64,000 bases of DNA from CBDDEH01 sp965226865 (GCA_965226865.1 CBDDEH010000004.1:1550001-1614000); one strand, 5' to 3'; positions 17,936-26,895 are shown, counted from the stretch's first letter. The notes: a model not told the origin generated them from the letters alone. Translations and numbers: made by a program.

Positions 17936-18766
17936 TCAACGGTTCTTGAATACAGGAGTCCGTTTCTCGGCGAAGGCCTTAGGCCCCTCCAGCGAGTCCT
18001 CCATTCCGCGAAGGTTGTGCTCCAGGGCGGCGGCATACGACAGTCCCTCCGGTATGGTCATGCTGTAACACCGGTGTATCATCTCGTTGAAGTTGCGTAT
18101 GGTCCGAGGGGCCAGATCCAGGATCCTTCTCGCCCAGTCTATGGCCTCGTCCATGAGCTGCTCTCTGGGCACCACCTTGTTTACGAACCCTATCTCGTAG
18201 GCCCTCTGGGCCGTGATCCGGCGGTCGCCCATGATACAAATTTCCAGGGCGTGCCCCATGCCGACGATTCTGGATAGCCAGGACACGAAAGACGCAGGCT
18301 GGTTCCAGCGTGCCTCGGCTATGTTCATCTCTGCGTGCTCTGACGCGATGCGCAGTGTACACGATTGAGCCACATGCCAGCCCCCGGCGATGGCATAGCC
18401 GTTGATGGCGGCTATAGTGGGCTTCCAGCATCCCAACATCTCACCTATGGGTGTGACTATCGGGGCCTGACCCTTGTAGGGAGCGTCGCCGCCCTGCTCC
18501 TCCAGATCGGCCCTTGCTTTCAAGTCCTGGCCGGAGCAAAAGGCCCGGTCGCCCGATCCCGTTACGATGGCGACCCAGCACTCGTCGTCGGCCGCGAACC
18601 TCTTCCAAGCCTCCGCCCACAGGTGCCGCGTCTCGGGGTCCATCGCGTTCATCCGCTCGGGGCGGTTTATGGTTAATATCCCGATTCTTCCGTCGTTGAT
18701 GGTCTCGTATAGCAGGGACTTGTGAGGCCAATCAGGTAGAGGCGTCCGCACTATGTCTTCTGGCAT
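17936..18766 (-). CDS. enoyl-CoA hydratase/isomerase (crotonase) family protein
   Basis: 276 residues from the ATG at 18766, chosen because TAGGAGGAAA lies seven bases upstream; an upstream start would add about 46 poorly conserved residues. The crotonase core shows the two oxyanion-hole segments, AFCSGQDLKA and NGYAIAGGWH, and the trimerisation region (GHALEICIMGDRRITAQRAYEIGFVN). The catalytic glutamate region reads AEARWNQPASF and lacks the usual GLxPGxGG pattern, so the exact reaction is uncertain. It would act on an acyl-CoA thioester in the cytoplasm. Confidence 0.87.
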   Translation of the reverse strand: MPEDIVRTPLPDWPHKSLLYETINDGRIGILTINRPERMNAMDPETRHLWAEAWKRFAADDECWVAIVTGSGDRAFCSGQDLKARADLEEQGGDAPYKGQAPIVTPIGEMLGCWKPTIAAINGYAIAGGWHVAQSCTLRIASEHAEMNIAEARWNQPASFVSWLSRIVGMGHALEICIMGDRRITAQRAYEIGFVNKVVPREQLMDEAIDWARRILDLAPRTIRNFNEMIHRCYSMTIPEGLSYAAALEHNLRGMEDSLEGPKAFAEKRTPVFKNR

Positions 18767-18897
18767 GAAATTTCCTCCTAGCTGCTCTGAATTGGTACTC
18801 CACTTTAACCACAGCCATTGGACAGGGTCAATGGGGACGTTGGCAAGACTGGCATCGGTGTGAGAAAATGCGGTGTACGAAGCAAGCGGAGCAAGGA

Positions 18898-19125
18898 ATG
18901 CCAATCTACGAGTATTTGTGCCCTACGTGCAGCCACAAGTTCGATAAGCTGCAGTCAATGAATGATCGCGGGTCCGATTGTCCCCGCTGCGGCCAGCCTG
19001 CTCGATTGTCCATCTCACTATTTTCAGCCGTGTCGACGGGTGAGGATGGAGATGTCGGCTCGGTAGCCGGTATGGGAGGCTGTGGTGCGTGCGCAGGCGG
19101 AAGCTGCGCTTGCGCGGCCCACTAA
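18898..19125 (+). CDS. FmdB-family zinc ribbon protein
   Basis: 75 residues from the ATG at 18898, with AAGGA directly upstream. MPIYEYLCPTCSHKFDKLQS and CPRCGQPA form the CxxC...CxxC zinc ribbon of the FmdB regulatory family. The C-terminus is rich in Gly and Cys (GGCGACAGGSCACAAH), as in other short FmdB proteins. It is convergent with the DUF1461 gene; the stops are two bases apart. Its role is unclear; family members are proposed regulators. Confidence 0.85.
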   Translation: MPIYEYLCPTCSHKFDKLQSMNDRGSDCPRCGQPARLSISLFSAVSTGEDGDVGSVAGMGGCGACAGGSCACAAH

Positions 19126-19126
19126 C

Positions 19127-19882
19127 TCAGGAGCTTCCGACCCGGTACGCCTCGGTAGCTTTACCACGATTCCGAGCCTGGCGTCTAAACACCATTACCC
19201 CACCGGTCACGCCCGCAACAATTACAGCCTGTCCCACGGCCAAGAGAGCGACGAGCATCGTGGCGTCGAACCAGAAGTCCTCTGGGAACATCATCACCAG
19301 CCGGTCTCTCCTTGAGTCGAACTGCCAGAAGTCGTTGGTAAAAGCCACCTCGTGAAAACCACGAAACAGGGAGTCGAACCCCAACAGCGAACCAAGTCCG
19401 ACCAAAACAACAATGCCCACCGTAAGCCCGCTGCCCCACAGCGCGTATCTGGCCAGCGAGCCGTACAATTGCTCTCGGCGCTTTAGTAGCCCGAAGGCCA
19501 GAAATCCCAGGATATACACGCCAGATGCCGTCCCGATCCCGTAAACTCCCCATACGAGGCGCTTCACGTCGTGCATGTGGATGATCTCTCGCTGGTTGAA
19601 GATGTCCGTCTCCTCTCCGAAGACAGGCGCTCTGATGTCCAGGGGTTCCGTCGTGGAATTGAAATAGCCACGCAGTTGAGCCCCGATGCTGACCAGGTCA
19701 TCCCTTTCTATACCGGTCACCAGGGGCACGTCGTATTTATCGAAACCGTATTTGTAGAGGCTCAGGTCGTTTAACGCCCATGTCACCGCCGCGGTTATCA
19801 TGAGAAGAGGTATCGCAACGACGAACAGGATCGAAGGGGCCTGTCTCGCCGCCTTTGCGTTTAGAACTTCCCGCATAAACAT
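19127..19882 (-). CDS. TIGR01906/DUF1461 integral membrane protein
   Basis: 251 residues with four or five transmembrane segments (APSILFVVAIPLLMITAAV; GTASGVYILGFLAFGLL; GLTVGIVVLVGLGSLLG; ATMLVALLAVGQAVIVAGV). The extracytoplasmic DUF1461 signature is present: HMHDVKRLVWGVYG, then FTNDFWQFDSRRDRLVMMFPEDFWFD. The family is widespread and uncharacterised. It is divergent from mazG, with about 80 bases between the starts. Confidence 0.85.
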   Translation of the reverse strand: MFMREVLNAKAARQAPSILFVVAIPLLMITAAVTWALNDLSLYKYGFDKYDVPLVTGIERDDLVSIGAQLRGYFNSTTEPLDIRAPVFGEETDIFNQREIIHMHDVKRLVWGVYGIGTASGVYILGFLAFGLLKRREQLYGSLARYALWGSGLTVGIVVLVGLGSLLGFDSLFRGFHEVAFTNDFWQFDSRRDRLVMMFPEDFWFDATMLVALLAVGQAVIVAGVTGGVMVFRRQARNRGKATEAYRVGSS

Positions 19883-19901
19883 ACGTTAACATCTGGCTCC
19901 C

Positions 19902-19931
19902 TTGCCCTTCAACAGCCGCCGTAGATATAAT
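19902..19931 (+). promoter_or_regulatory. sigma-70-type promoter for mazG
   Basis: TTGCCC (19902-19907) and TATAAT (19926-19931) are separated by 18 bases, about 30 bases upstream of the chosen mazG start. Confidence 0.55.
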
Positions 19932-19961
19932 CCGGCTACGTACAAACCGAGGAGTAGGAAA

Positions 19962-20732
19962 ATGAAGCAGGAGATGGCCTCCTTTCGGGCCCTGGTCGAA
20001 ACGGTTGAACGGCTCAGGTCGCCGAACGGATGCCCCTGGGACCGGGAACAGACCCACGCTTCGCTGAAACGCAACCTGCTCGAGGAGAGCTACGAGGTCC
20101 TGGAAGCCATAGACACGGGAGACCCTGCCAAGCTGTCCGACGAGCTGGGAGACATTCTGGTGCAGGTGGCCTTCCATTCCCAGATAGCGAGAGAAGCTGG
20201 GCAATTCACCGTGGAGGATGTGGCTGCGAAGGCGGACAATAAGTTGGTAAGGCGCCATCCCCACGTTTTCGGCGACGGAGAGGCATCCGATTCCCATGAG
20301 GTCGAGCAGAACTGGGAGAGGTTAAAGGAGCTGGAAGGTGTCCGGACATCGCCTGTCGAAGGCATACCCAAGGACCTACCTGCGCTGGCCCACGCCCAGT
20401 TGATGCAGGACAGGGTCGGGAAGATGGGCTTCGAGTGGCCCGATATATCCGGCGTGCTCGACAAGCTGGCGGAGGAAGTAGAGGAGCTGAAGAACGCCTC
20501 GGACCATCAGGAGAAGGTCTCCGAAATGGGTGATCTGCTACTTACGATGGTCAACCTGGCCCGTTGGATGGACATTCACGCCGAAGATGCCCTGAGGCAG
20601 GCCAATCTGCGATTCCAGAAGCGATACACCACAATGGAGAGCTTGGCCTCGGAGCGGGGCAGCGACTTCCGGCGGTTACCTCTGGATGAAAAAGAGAAGC
20701 TCTGGCAGGAGGCCAAGGGCCTGACTGCCTAG
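19962..20732 (+). CDS. mazG: nucleoside triphosphate pyrophosphohydrolase MazG
   Basis: 256 residues from the ATG at 19962, which has GAGGAGTAGG eight bases upstream. It is a two-domain MazG. The first domain carries CPWDREQTHASLKRNLLEESYEVLEAI and the ExxED-type acidic helix DELGDILVQVAFHSQIA. The second repeats the pattern (KLAEEVEELKNA, EMGDLLLTMVNLARW). It hydrolyses NTPs to NMP and pyrophosphate and may sanitise the nucleotide pool. Promoter elements sit just upstream. Confidence 0.92.
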   Translation: MKQEMASFRALVETVERLRSPNGCPWDREQTHASLKRNLLEESYEVLEAIDTGDPAKLSDELGDILVQVAFHSQIAREAGQFTVEDVAAKADNKLVRRHPHVFGDGEASDSHEVEQNWERLKELEGVRTSPVEGIPKDLPALAHAQLMQDRVGKMGFEWPDISGVLDKLAEEVEELKNASDHQEKVSEMGDLLLTMVNLARWMDIHAEDALRQANLRFQKRYTTMESLASERGSDFRRLPLDEKEKLWQEAKGLTA

Positions 20733-20750
20733 GAGAGACCGTCCGGCGCC

Positions 20751-21589
20751 TTAATCGTCCCCGAGACTCCCGGTGTAATAGGACGGCGCGATGAAATATA
20801 ATCCACCCATCATGGTCCGTTCCAGTTCGGGCCCGATTCCGGCCAGCAGTCCTGAGCCATGAGATCGCCCAAACATCCGCTCAATGAAGGGTCGCTTGGG
20901 TCTAACCCGGATTGCCCTGCGCCTCGCCTTACCCAGCTCTGCGGCCATATCCAGTGCCGTGTCGAAGTCGCCCAGCTCGTCCACCAGACCACGTTCTTGG
21001 GCCCCTCTCCCGGTGAACACCTCTCCTGTGGCCAGCTCCCGCACCCTGTCCACGTCCAAGTTCCTGCTCGTCGCCACCGCTCCCATGAAGTTGGCGTAAA
21101 TCTCATCCACCAGTCCCTGGAACTTGCCCGCTTCTTCAGAAGTGGGGCTCCTCCAAAAGCCTGTCATGTCCTTAAGACGCCCCTCTTTGTATACCGAAAA
21201 GCTCACTCCCAGCTTTTCAAGCAGCTGTTGAAGCACAAGCCGCATATAAATCACGCCGATCGAGCCTACGAGTGATGACGGCAACGCGACGATCTTGCTG
21301 GCGGCGCAGCTGATATAGTAGGCGCCGGAGGCTCCTATCCCCCGGACGTACGCAACAACAGGTTTTCTCTGGACAATCTGGATAAGCTGTGATACAACTG
21401 CTCGGACCCGGGGGCGCTACCACCCGGCGAGTCTATATCGAGCACGACGGCCTTGATCTGTTTGCTTCGACGGACGCCGTCGAATAGCTGCGAGTGCTCC
21501 GTCACGCGTATTCCGCCGCCGCCAATGGTCCCAAAGAGCTCGACGACCGCCACGCCGGACCGTTTCATGAACAGCGCCATTGCCATCAC
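20751..21589 (-). CDS. sppA: signal peptide peptidase SppA-type serine protease (S49), one frameshift
   Basis: The N-terminal part (VAVVELFGTIGGGG, VLDIDSPGGSAPGSEQLY) and the C-terminal part (PSSLVGSIGVIYM onward) are in different frames. Adding one A to the A run near 21372 restores SREKPVVAYVRGIGASGAYYIS, the exact S49 core. The nucleophile Ser lies in GASGAYY, and the general-base Lys is in YKEGRLKDMTGFWR. About 280 residues, a short SppA without a clear N-terminal membrane anchor. It would degrade cleaved signal peptides or membrane proteins. The tRNA-Pro gene lies upstream in the opposite orientation. Confidence 0.85.
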
Positions 21590-21694
21590 CTCTATGTAGA
21601 GTGCCTATATTCTACGACAGATTCTACAAACCTGGGCTGCTGGGTTATAATGCCCTACGAAGGCTTGGAGTCCGTTTTCAGGCCTGCGATTTAT

Positions 21695-21770
21695 CGGGGT
21701 GTAGCGCAGTTGGTAGCGCGCCACGTTCGGGACGTGGAGGTCGGCAGTTCGAGTCTGCCCACCCCGACCA
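21695..21770 (+). tRNA. tRNA-Pro (CGG anticodon)
   Basis: All four stems fold: acceptor CGGGGTG/CACCCCG, D arm GCGC AGTTGGTA GCGC, anticodon arm CCACG TTCGGGA CGTGG with anticodon CGG, and T arm GGCAG TTCGAGT CTGCC. The CCA end is encoded (21768-21770). TTATAAT at 21644-21650 is a likely -10 element. Confidence 0.97.
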
Positions 21771-21871
21771 GCAATTCGTTTAATGGCACACCTGGATAGA
21801 CTGTCCAATTCCCTATAGGCTCGGTTTACGAAACAGGCTCACCCGGGATGATGCCCGTCTTGGTGCCGAAC

Positions 21872-22098
21872 CTAGGACTGTCCGGCAGCGGTCATCAATC
21901 TGTCTTTGGCAGCGACGTTTAGTCTCAATGCCTCACAGATGCTGGCTGCAGTCTGTAGATCGGGAGGAATCTCACCACTTTCTAATCGGCTGACTGTGGA
22001 CGCATGGTATCCGATGGCTTCTCCCACCGCAGATTGAGTAGATCATTCTCTTCCCGAAGCTCTCTGAGTAGGGTTCCAAACGTATCTTGTTCAACCAT
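21872..22098 (-). pseudogene. small Xre-type helix-turn-helix protein, frameshifted
   Basis: The minus-strand ATG at 22098 opens MVEQDTFGTLLRELREENDLL. One base later in phase the frame continues QSAVGEAIGYHASTVSRLESG, a classic Xre/Cro helix-turn-helix, and ends RLMTAAGQS at TAG 21874-21872. One base is missing near 22035. With it restored the protein would be about 75 residues. It may regulate the debris region or be a leftover of a mobile unit next to the tRNA. Confidence 0.65.
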
Positions 22099-22426
22099 TG
22101 CCAGACCAACTATTGCCCGTGTAACTAGTTAAGGAATACTTATCAACCCAAATGTTCGTTAAGTGATACCCAGCATCCAGTTGTTATCTTACTTCCTCAG
22201 GGCCAGCTAGTATATTAGTCGAGTTGTGTGCGTTGTGCATGTTAATGTTTGCGTCACTCATGTCCGCAAATCAAGGTGTGCAAGCTCAGCACGCAAGTGG
22301 GTATGCAAGATTGTTGTTCTAATCTAAAGCTGTAGCCTGTCATAATTAGAGGGGTGGAAGCCAGTCTGACTAGAGATAAAAGAGTGCCGCCCACAAGTTG
22401 GGCCAAGGCAGGCAGGAAACACTGAG
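22099..22426. other. gene-free spacer
   Basis: AT-richer than its surroundings, with several GTGTGC/GCACGC-like words (22225-22295). I see no convincing gene, RNA or repeat. Confidence 0.5.
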
Positions 22427-22591
22427 TTGGACTCTCAAATTATAGCAGCGTTGATAATATCGATAGGCGCGAACGTCGCGATTGTCCTCGATTGGTGGCT
22501 TCGGCGTAGAGGCAACAGCACTAGGCCTCGACAGCACTCTATGCATACTCCGGTCATTGAAGTAGCAGTTGACTCAGATGAGGATCAGTAG
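22427..22591 (+). CDS. possible 54-residue single-pass membrane protein
   Basis: The TTG at 22427 follows AGGAAAC by about eight bases. It encodes one hydrophobic helix (IIAALIISIGANVAIVLDWWL), a basic stretch (RRRGNSTRPR) and an acidic tail (VDSDEDQ). The layout is that of a small N-out membrane protein, but no family is recognised. It lies among gene remnants, so it may be chance. Confidence 0.3.
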   Translation: MDSQIIAALIISIGANVAIVLDWWLRRRGNSTRPRQHSMHTPVIEVAVDSDEDQ

Positions 22592-22594
22592 CCA

Positions 22595-22790
22595 CTACCC
22601 ATTATCTGATTGCTTATACACCTCAGGGTTGACGCAGGTCAGCAGCTTCTCGCCCCTCAGGCCGTTGATCAGGTTCTGCGCGGCGATGCTGGACATCTCG
22701 CTATGGGCGGCCACGCTGGCGCTGGCGATATGCGGCACGATGAGGCAGTTGTAGCGTCGATCAAGTCGGTGGACGCTCGTCGGGCCACAT
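22595..22790 (-). pseudogene. C-terminal fragment of a D-2-hydroxyacid dehydrogenase
   Basis: The minus strand reads CLIVPHIASASVAAHSEM, then IAAQNLINGLRGEKLLTCVNPEV and TAG at 22597-22595. This is the C-terminal catalytic-histidine region of glyoxylate/hydroxypyruvate-reductase-like enzymes (the His in PHIASAS). No start codon or NAD-binding domain is present, and the frame runs into stops beyond 22790. It is a remnant unrelated in orientation to the formate dehydrogenase at 24245. Confidence 0.75.
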
Positions 22791-22886
22791 CATAGGCACG
22801 GGGTTCCAGGAGGGTCGAAGGCCGCTGTCACAGCTTAAGCCCAAGCGATAACCTAGTGTCCCGTCCCTGAAAAACGTTTACGAATT

Positions 22887-22985
22887 GTCTTTGCGAGGAG
22901 GCGGTAGCCGACGAAGCAATCTGAAGGTGGGGTTGACCTCTCGGGCAGATTGCCACGGCCCTCCATCATCTGGCCTCGCTATGAC
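22887..22985. repeat. diverged member of the GTCATTGCGAG repeat family
   Basis: Starts GTCTTTGCGAGG, contains CGAAGCAATCTGAAGG and CAGATTGCCACGG as inverted inner arms, and ends GCCTCGCTATGAC. The order of arms matches the 75-bp copies but the sequence has drifted. Confidence 0.55.
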
Positions 22986-23174
22986 ATTGGCGGCGAACTT
23001 TGGGGACACCACACTAGGCTTCTGAGGAAGAAAACGTGGGCATCCTGATGGGCTTGACAGCGTTCTGGAGTGCCGATACCATCGTCAGCGTCAAGAACAG
23101 TGCGTTGTTTGGCCGCAGTTTGATACGGGGGATGTCGGCCGGATGACCTGCACATTCGATGGCGGGAGGTTCGG

Positions 23175-24167
23175 ATGGCGACATTGGTTACAGGCGGCAC
23201 GGGAACCATCGGCTCCAACTTGGTCAGGGAGCTTGCATCCCGGGGACATGATGTGATCTCCCTTGACATCGAACCTGTGAGCGAGATAGGGCTCAAGGAC
23301 GTGGAGCCCTGGGCGGGTCGGATAACCTGGGTGCGGGGCGACATCGTTGACCAAGGTGCCCTGGAGAAGGTTGCTGCCATGGCCAACATCGACAAGATCA
23401 TCCACAACGCCGCGTACACTTCTTATGGAGACGCAGAGAAGGACGACTGGCAAAGGGTAATCGAGATAAACCTGGAGGGTACGATCAGCATGCTTGACCT
23501 GGCCCATCGGCTGACGGTCAAGCGGTTCCTGTTCATCAGCTCTGCGGGTGTGTACGCAGGCTCCCACCCGGAGGACCAGCCCCTAAAGGAGGATATGCCT
23601 CTGAATCCGCGAAACACATACCGTATCACCAAGTTCGCCGGCGAGGGCCTGACCCGCCGGTTCGGCGAGCTGTACGGACTCGACACCGCAACCCTGCGTC
23701 TGAGCCACAACTGGGGGCCCATGGAACGTGTGACGCCCTATCGAGCACACTTGGCTCTCCCTTATGTATGGACCCGCAGTGTGGTGCGAGGAGAGCCTAT
23801 CGAGGCCGCGCCCTTCGGATCTGGCATCACTGAAGGGCGACTCTTTAACGTGGAGATGCCGTATGTTAGAGACAGTGTGGCATGCGTGGCCATCGCCCTG
23901 GACGCCCCCGAGCTGTCCCACCAGGTGTACAACATAAGCACCGGACATCCCATAGGCCTCCACGAAATGGTGGCCGCCATGCGGGAGGCATGTCCTGAGG
24001 CAACGTTCGTTGAGCCAATCCCGCGGGAGGACGCGTCCATAGAGTACAGACGGGTCCTGGACGTGACTCGGATGCAGGAGGACCTGGGGTTTGTTCCCAA
24101 GTACGACATGGCGTCGGGGCTGAGGGACTATATAAAGTGGCGGCGGGACATTAATTTCATGGACTGA
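23175..24167 (+). CDS. NAD-dependent epimerase/dehydratase (extended SDR)
   Basis: 330 residues. The N-terminal Rossmann motif is TGGTGTIGSNL (residues 6-16), with the acidic residue for NAD binding in ISLDIEP. The catalytic Ser lies in FISSAGVY, and Tyr-Lys in the YxxxK of TYRITKFAGEG. The length and the C-terminal substrate domain match extended SDRs such as UDP-glucose 4-epimerase relatives, but nothing identifies the substrate. The start follows CGGGAGGTTCGG. It is followed at 78 bases by the formate dehydrogenase gene in the same direction. Confidence 0.88.
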   Translation: MATLVTGGTGTIGSNLVRELASRGHDVISLDIEPVSEIGLKDVEPWAGRITWVRGDIVDQGALEKVAAMANIDKIIHNAAYTSYGDAEKDDWQRVIEINLEGTISMLDLAHRLTVKRFLFISSAGVYAGSHPEDQPLKEDMPLNPRNTYRITKFAGEGLTRRFGELYGLDTATLRLSHNWGPMERVTPYRAHLALPYVWTRSVVRGEPIEAAPFGSGITEGRLFNVEMPYVRDSVACVAIALDAPELSHQVYNISTGHPIGLHEMVAAMREACPEATFVEPIPREDASIEYRRVLDVTRMQEDLGFVPKYDMASGLRDYIKWRRDINFMD

Positions 24168-24244
24168 CCCACGGAGGCAGAATTGGGCTAGCCCGAGCAT
24201 CTTGGGTGTCAGTCGCCGAAACGATACGGTCAATGGAGGGTTAT

Positions 24245-25463
24245 ATGAGCGTCTCTTCGAAGCAGAAGGTACTGTGCGTACTATATGACGACCCGGTGGA
24301 TGGGTATCCCGGCCAGTATCCACGCTCGGGAATCCCAACGCTCAAGCAGTACCCAGGCGGGCAGTCTTTACCCAGCCCAGATGCGATTGACTTCAACCCC
24401 GGGGCTCTGTTGGGGTCGATTTCCGGCGAGCTGGGGTTAAGAAAGTTCCTGACTGACCGCGGACACCAATTCGTCGTCACGTCGGACAAAGATGGCCAGA
24501 CTCGACTTTCGAGAAGGAGCTGGTCGATGCGGACGTGGTCATATCCCAGCCCTTCTGGCCCGCGTATCTCACCTCCGAGAGGATCGCAAAATCTCCAAAT
24601 CTCAAACTTGCCATCACGGCCGGTATTGGATCGGACCACGTGGACCTCCAAGCTGCCATCGATCGGAATATGACGGTATGCGAAGTGACATGGTGCAACA
24701 GCATCAGCGTCGCCGAGCATGCAGTGATGCAAATGTTGACGCTGGTAGGGACTATATACCCCAATACCAATGGGTGGTCAGGGGAGGCTGGAACATCGCT
24801 GACGCGGTATCCCGGTCCTACGATATCGAGGGTATGAACGTCGGGGTCGTCGCTGCAGGGCGGATAGGTCTCGCGGTGCTAAAGCGTATGAAGCCCTTCG
24901 ATGTCAATCTACACTACACGGACAGACACAGGCTTTCGTCGGACGTGGAGAAGGAGCTTGGATTGACCTTCCATGAGACCGTCGAGTCTCTGGTCAGCGT
25001 TTGCGACGTGGTCAGCATACACTGTCCACTACACCCGGAGACGGAGCATATGTTCAACGACGAGCTAATTGGGAAGATGAAGCGTGGCTCCTACATCGTG
25101 AACACGGCCCGGGGTAAAATCTGCGACAGGGATGCGATCGTACGTGCTCTTGACAGTGGACAGCTTGCCGGGTACGCGGGAGACGTATGGTTCCCCCAAC
25201 CACCCCCGAACGAGCACCCCTGGAGGACTATGCCCAACCATGCCATGACGCCCCATACCTCCGGCACCTCACTGTCCGCCCAAGCCCGGTATGCGGCTGG
25301 CGTCCGGGAGATTATGGAGTGCTGGTTCGAAGGCAAACCGATCCGGGACGAGTACCTGATCGTCCAGGGTGGTCGGCTGGCCGGTACAGGGGCCCACTCC
25401 TACAGCGAAGGCGATGCGACCGGTGGCTCCGAAGAGGCGGCCCAGTTCAAGACCCGGCGATAG
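24245..25463 (+). CDS. fdh: NAD+-dependent formate dehydrogenase (two frameshifts)
   Basis: The D-2-hydroxyacid dehydrogenase-type formate dehydrogenase oxidises formate to CO2 and reduces NAD+. The start ATG at 24245 follows GGAGGGTT. The diagnostic FDH motifs are all present in three frames: QPFWPAYLT, TAGIGSDHVDL, WCNSISVAEHAVMQ, LHYTDRHRL, NTARGKICDRD (active-site Arg), GYAGDVWFPQP and MTPHTSGTSLSAQARYAAG (catalytic His). The first break disappears if the GG near 24495 is GGG (DGPDSTFEKEL). The second lies near 24750 (VxDYIPQYQWVVRGGWN). About 406 residues when repaired, the normal length. AAGRIG replaces the usual GGRIG in the NAD loop. Confidence 0.9.
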
Positions 25464-25484
25464 GTTGCCCAGAGCTTATCGTTT

Positions 25485-26687
25485 CTAGCCGGCCCGACCG
25501 TACAGCTCCGTCTCGGGATGGTATGCCGACCAGCCGTACCACTCGGAAATTATTGACGGGACGAAAGCTAAGGCGGCTCCGGCGAGAGGTCCGCTGGCTG
25601 CCTTCCCGTGGATATCCCAAAGTGAGCCGGTTTCTTCGTCCGCGATGGTCATTTGACCTTCCGGTGAGACCTGGTTTTTGAAGACCAGAGTCTGCCCGTC
25701 GACGATGCGTAGATATGCAATGCCGGTTCGGGACTCGCTATCGTACAGTACCACAACCGGTTGTCCGGCTATTTCTGTATTGACGACCCCGCCTTCTGCC
25801 TCCAGTAATTCAAGTGGGAATCCAACGAAACTGCCCTGCGCCTCTACCCCGACGACAAGGGCATTTGACGGCAGCCGGTCATCTCCGTAAATAGCTTCGC
25901 CTGAACCCTCGACGCCGATCCTCACCGGAGCGATGTACCGGTCCTTATAAGGGGTCTCAGGGTCCAGTACCAGGGTGTCGGGATAGTCCGCTTTCCACTC
26001 TCCCCACGTCATCTGGGGCAGGGGTACCATACGCAGTCGCTCTCCCACCATGGGACCCTGCGATGATGTGCCGTCGAGGTGGGCCCAGACGGTCCCCGTT
26101 TGCCGGTCTCGCATAAGGAAAACGCCCTGGTAAAGTCCCAAAAGATCGAAGGTAAGAGTTGTATCGCCGACTTGAGGGTCGTAACCGACCCCCGAACTGC
26201 ACTTGATTCAGTAGGTGATGAGGATGGGCGAACCCCTCACCGAGTCGTTGGCAATGTGGTGGAATCGCATCATTTTGACAGGGTAGGCCCTTGCTTCCCC
26301 ATCGTATTCGTAGCCCAGAACAAGCTCTTCGTCGGCTAGAAAGGTTGCGTTGCGTCCTGATATGAACGCGGGGTCATCCAGAACTACGAACCCTCCCCCT
26401 TGTCTCCGAACACGGGCTGGGGCATCGGAAGGCTCGCTCGTTTGTGTTGGTTGATGGGTGGGTGTGACTGCTGTGGTCGGAGTGGGCTCGGAGACTGTTG
26501 GTTTAGCCAAACGGGCTGTGGGCGTGACGGTCGGCATAGGGGTTGCGGTGTTGGATGGACTGGTTGGCAGGGGAGTGCTGGCCGCCGTCGGAGTAATAGT
26601 TGACGACGGAGTTGAAGTTGGCGCGCTCGTGCCGCACGCAACCAGCGCTGACGCAACTATAAGTATGGCCGCTAATCTAAGCAGCAA
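25485..26687 (-). CDS. DUF3179 lipoprotein, candidate selenoprotein with in-frame TGA at residue 160
   Basis: 400 codons. A signal peptide with lipobox (LVACG) is followed by a Thr/Pro-rich linker (about 25-95) and a DUF3179 domain (MMRFHHIANDSVRGSPILITY, VFLMRDRQTGTVWAHLDG, GPMVGERLRMVPLPQMTWGEW). The conserved cysteine of the family's TYCxxC motif is TGA here (26210-26208): TY-TGA-IKCSSGVGYDP. The frame on both sides is intact with no other stop. A hairpin with the spacing of a bacterial SECIS follows (26191-26176). It therefore reads as a Sec-x-x-Cys redox protein on the outer membrane face, or as a Cys-to-stop mutant. It is convergent with fdh. The family function is unknown. Confidence 0.75.
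26176..26191 (-). promoter_or_regulatory. putative bacterial SECIS hairpin
   Basis: On the coding (minus) strand GGGTCG-GTTA-CGACCC forms a perfect 6-bp stem. The loop begins with G, 22 bases after the TGA. Bacterial SECIS elements usually place the apical loop about 16-37 bases past UGA with a G at the loop start, so the fit is good. Confidence 0.55.
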
Positions 26688-26847
26688 AATTTGGCTCCTG
26701 AACAGAATCTACCTCAACTATATATAACGAACAAACATCAAGAAAGTTAGAAGAAGCTGCATAATTTGACACTCTACCTAACAGTAACACGGGGCAAGCA
26801 CCTTTAAGCTTCACTTCCCCAGCGCCATGATTAGATAGTTACGATGG

Positions 26848-26895
26848 ACACCCCTTTGCCGTATACTGAGGCTGGCATCGACGGCAAAGGGGTGT
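26848..26895 (+). promoter_or_regulatory. long inverted repeat overlapping the nhaA start
   Basis: ACACCCCTTTGCCGT (26848-26862) and ACGGCAAAGGGGTGT (26881-26895) form a perfect 15-bp stem with an 18-base loop. The right arm contains the AAAGGGG ribosome-binding site and the GTG start at 26894, so the folded mRNA would hide translation initiation. Confidence 0.6.

Noticed and set aside
23583..24338. 251-codon minus-strand frame inside the epimerase gene
   Set aside because: Shadow of a well supported SDR gene on the plus strand.
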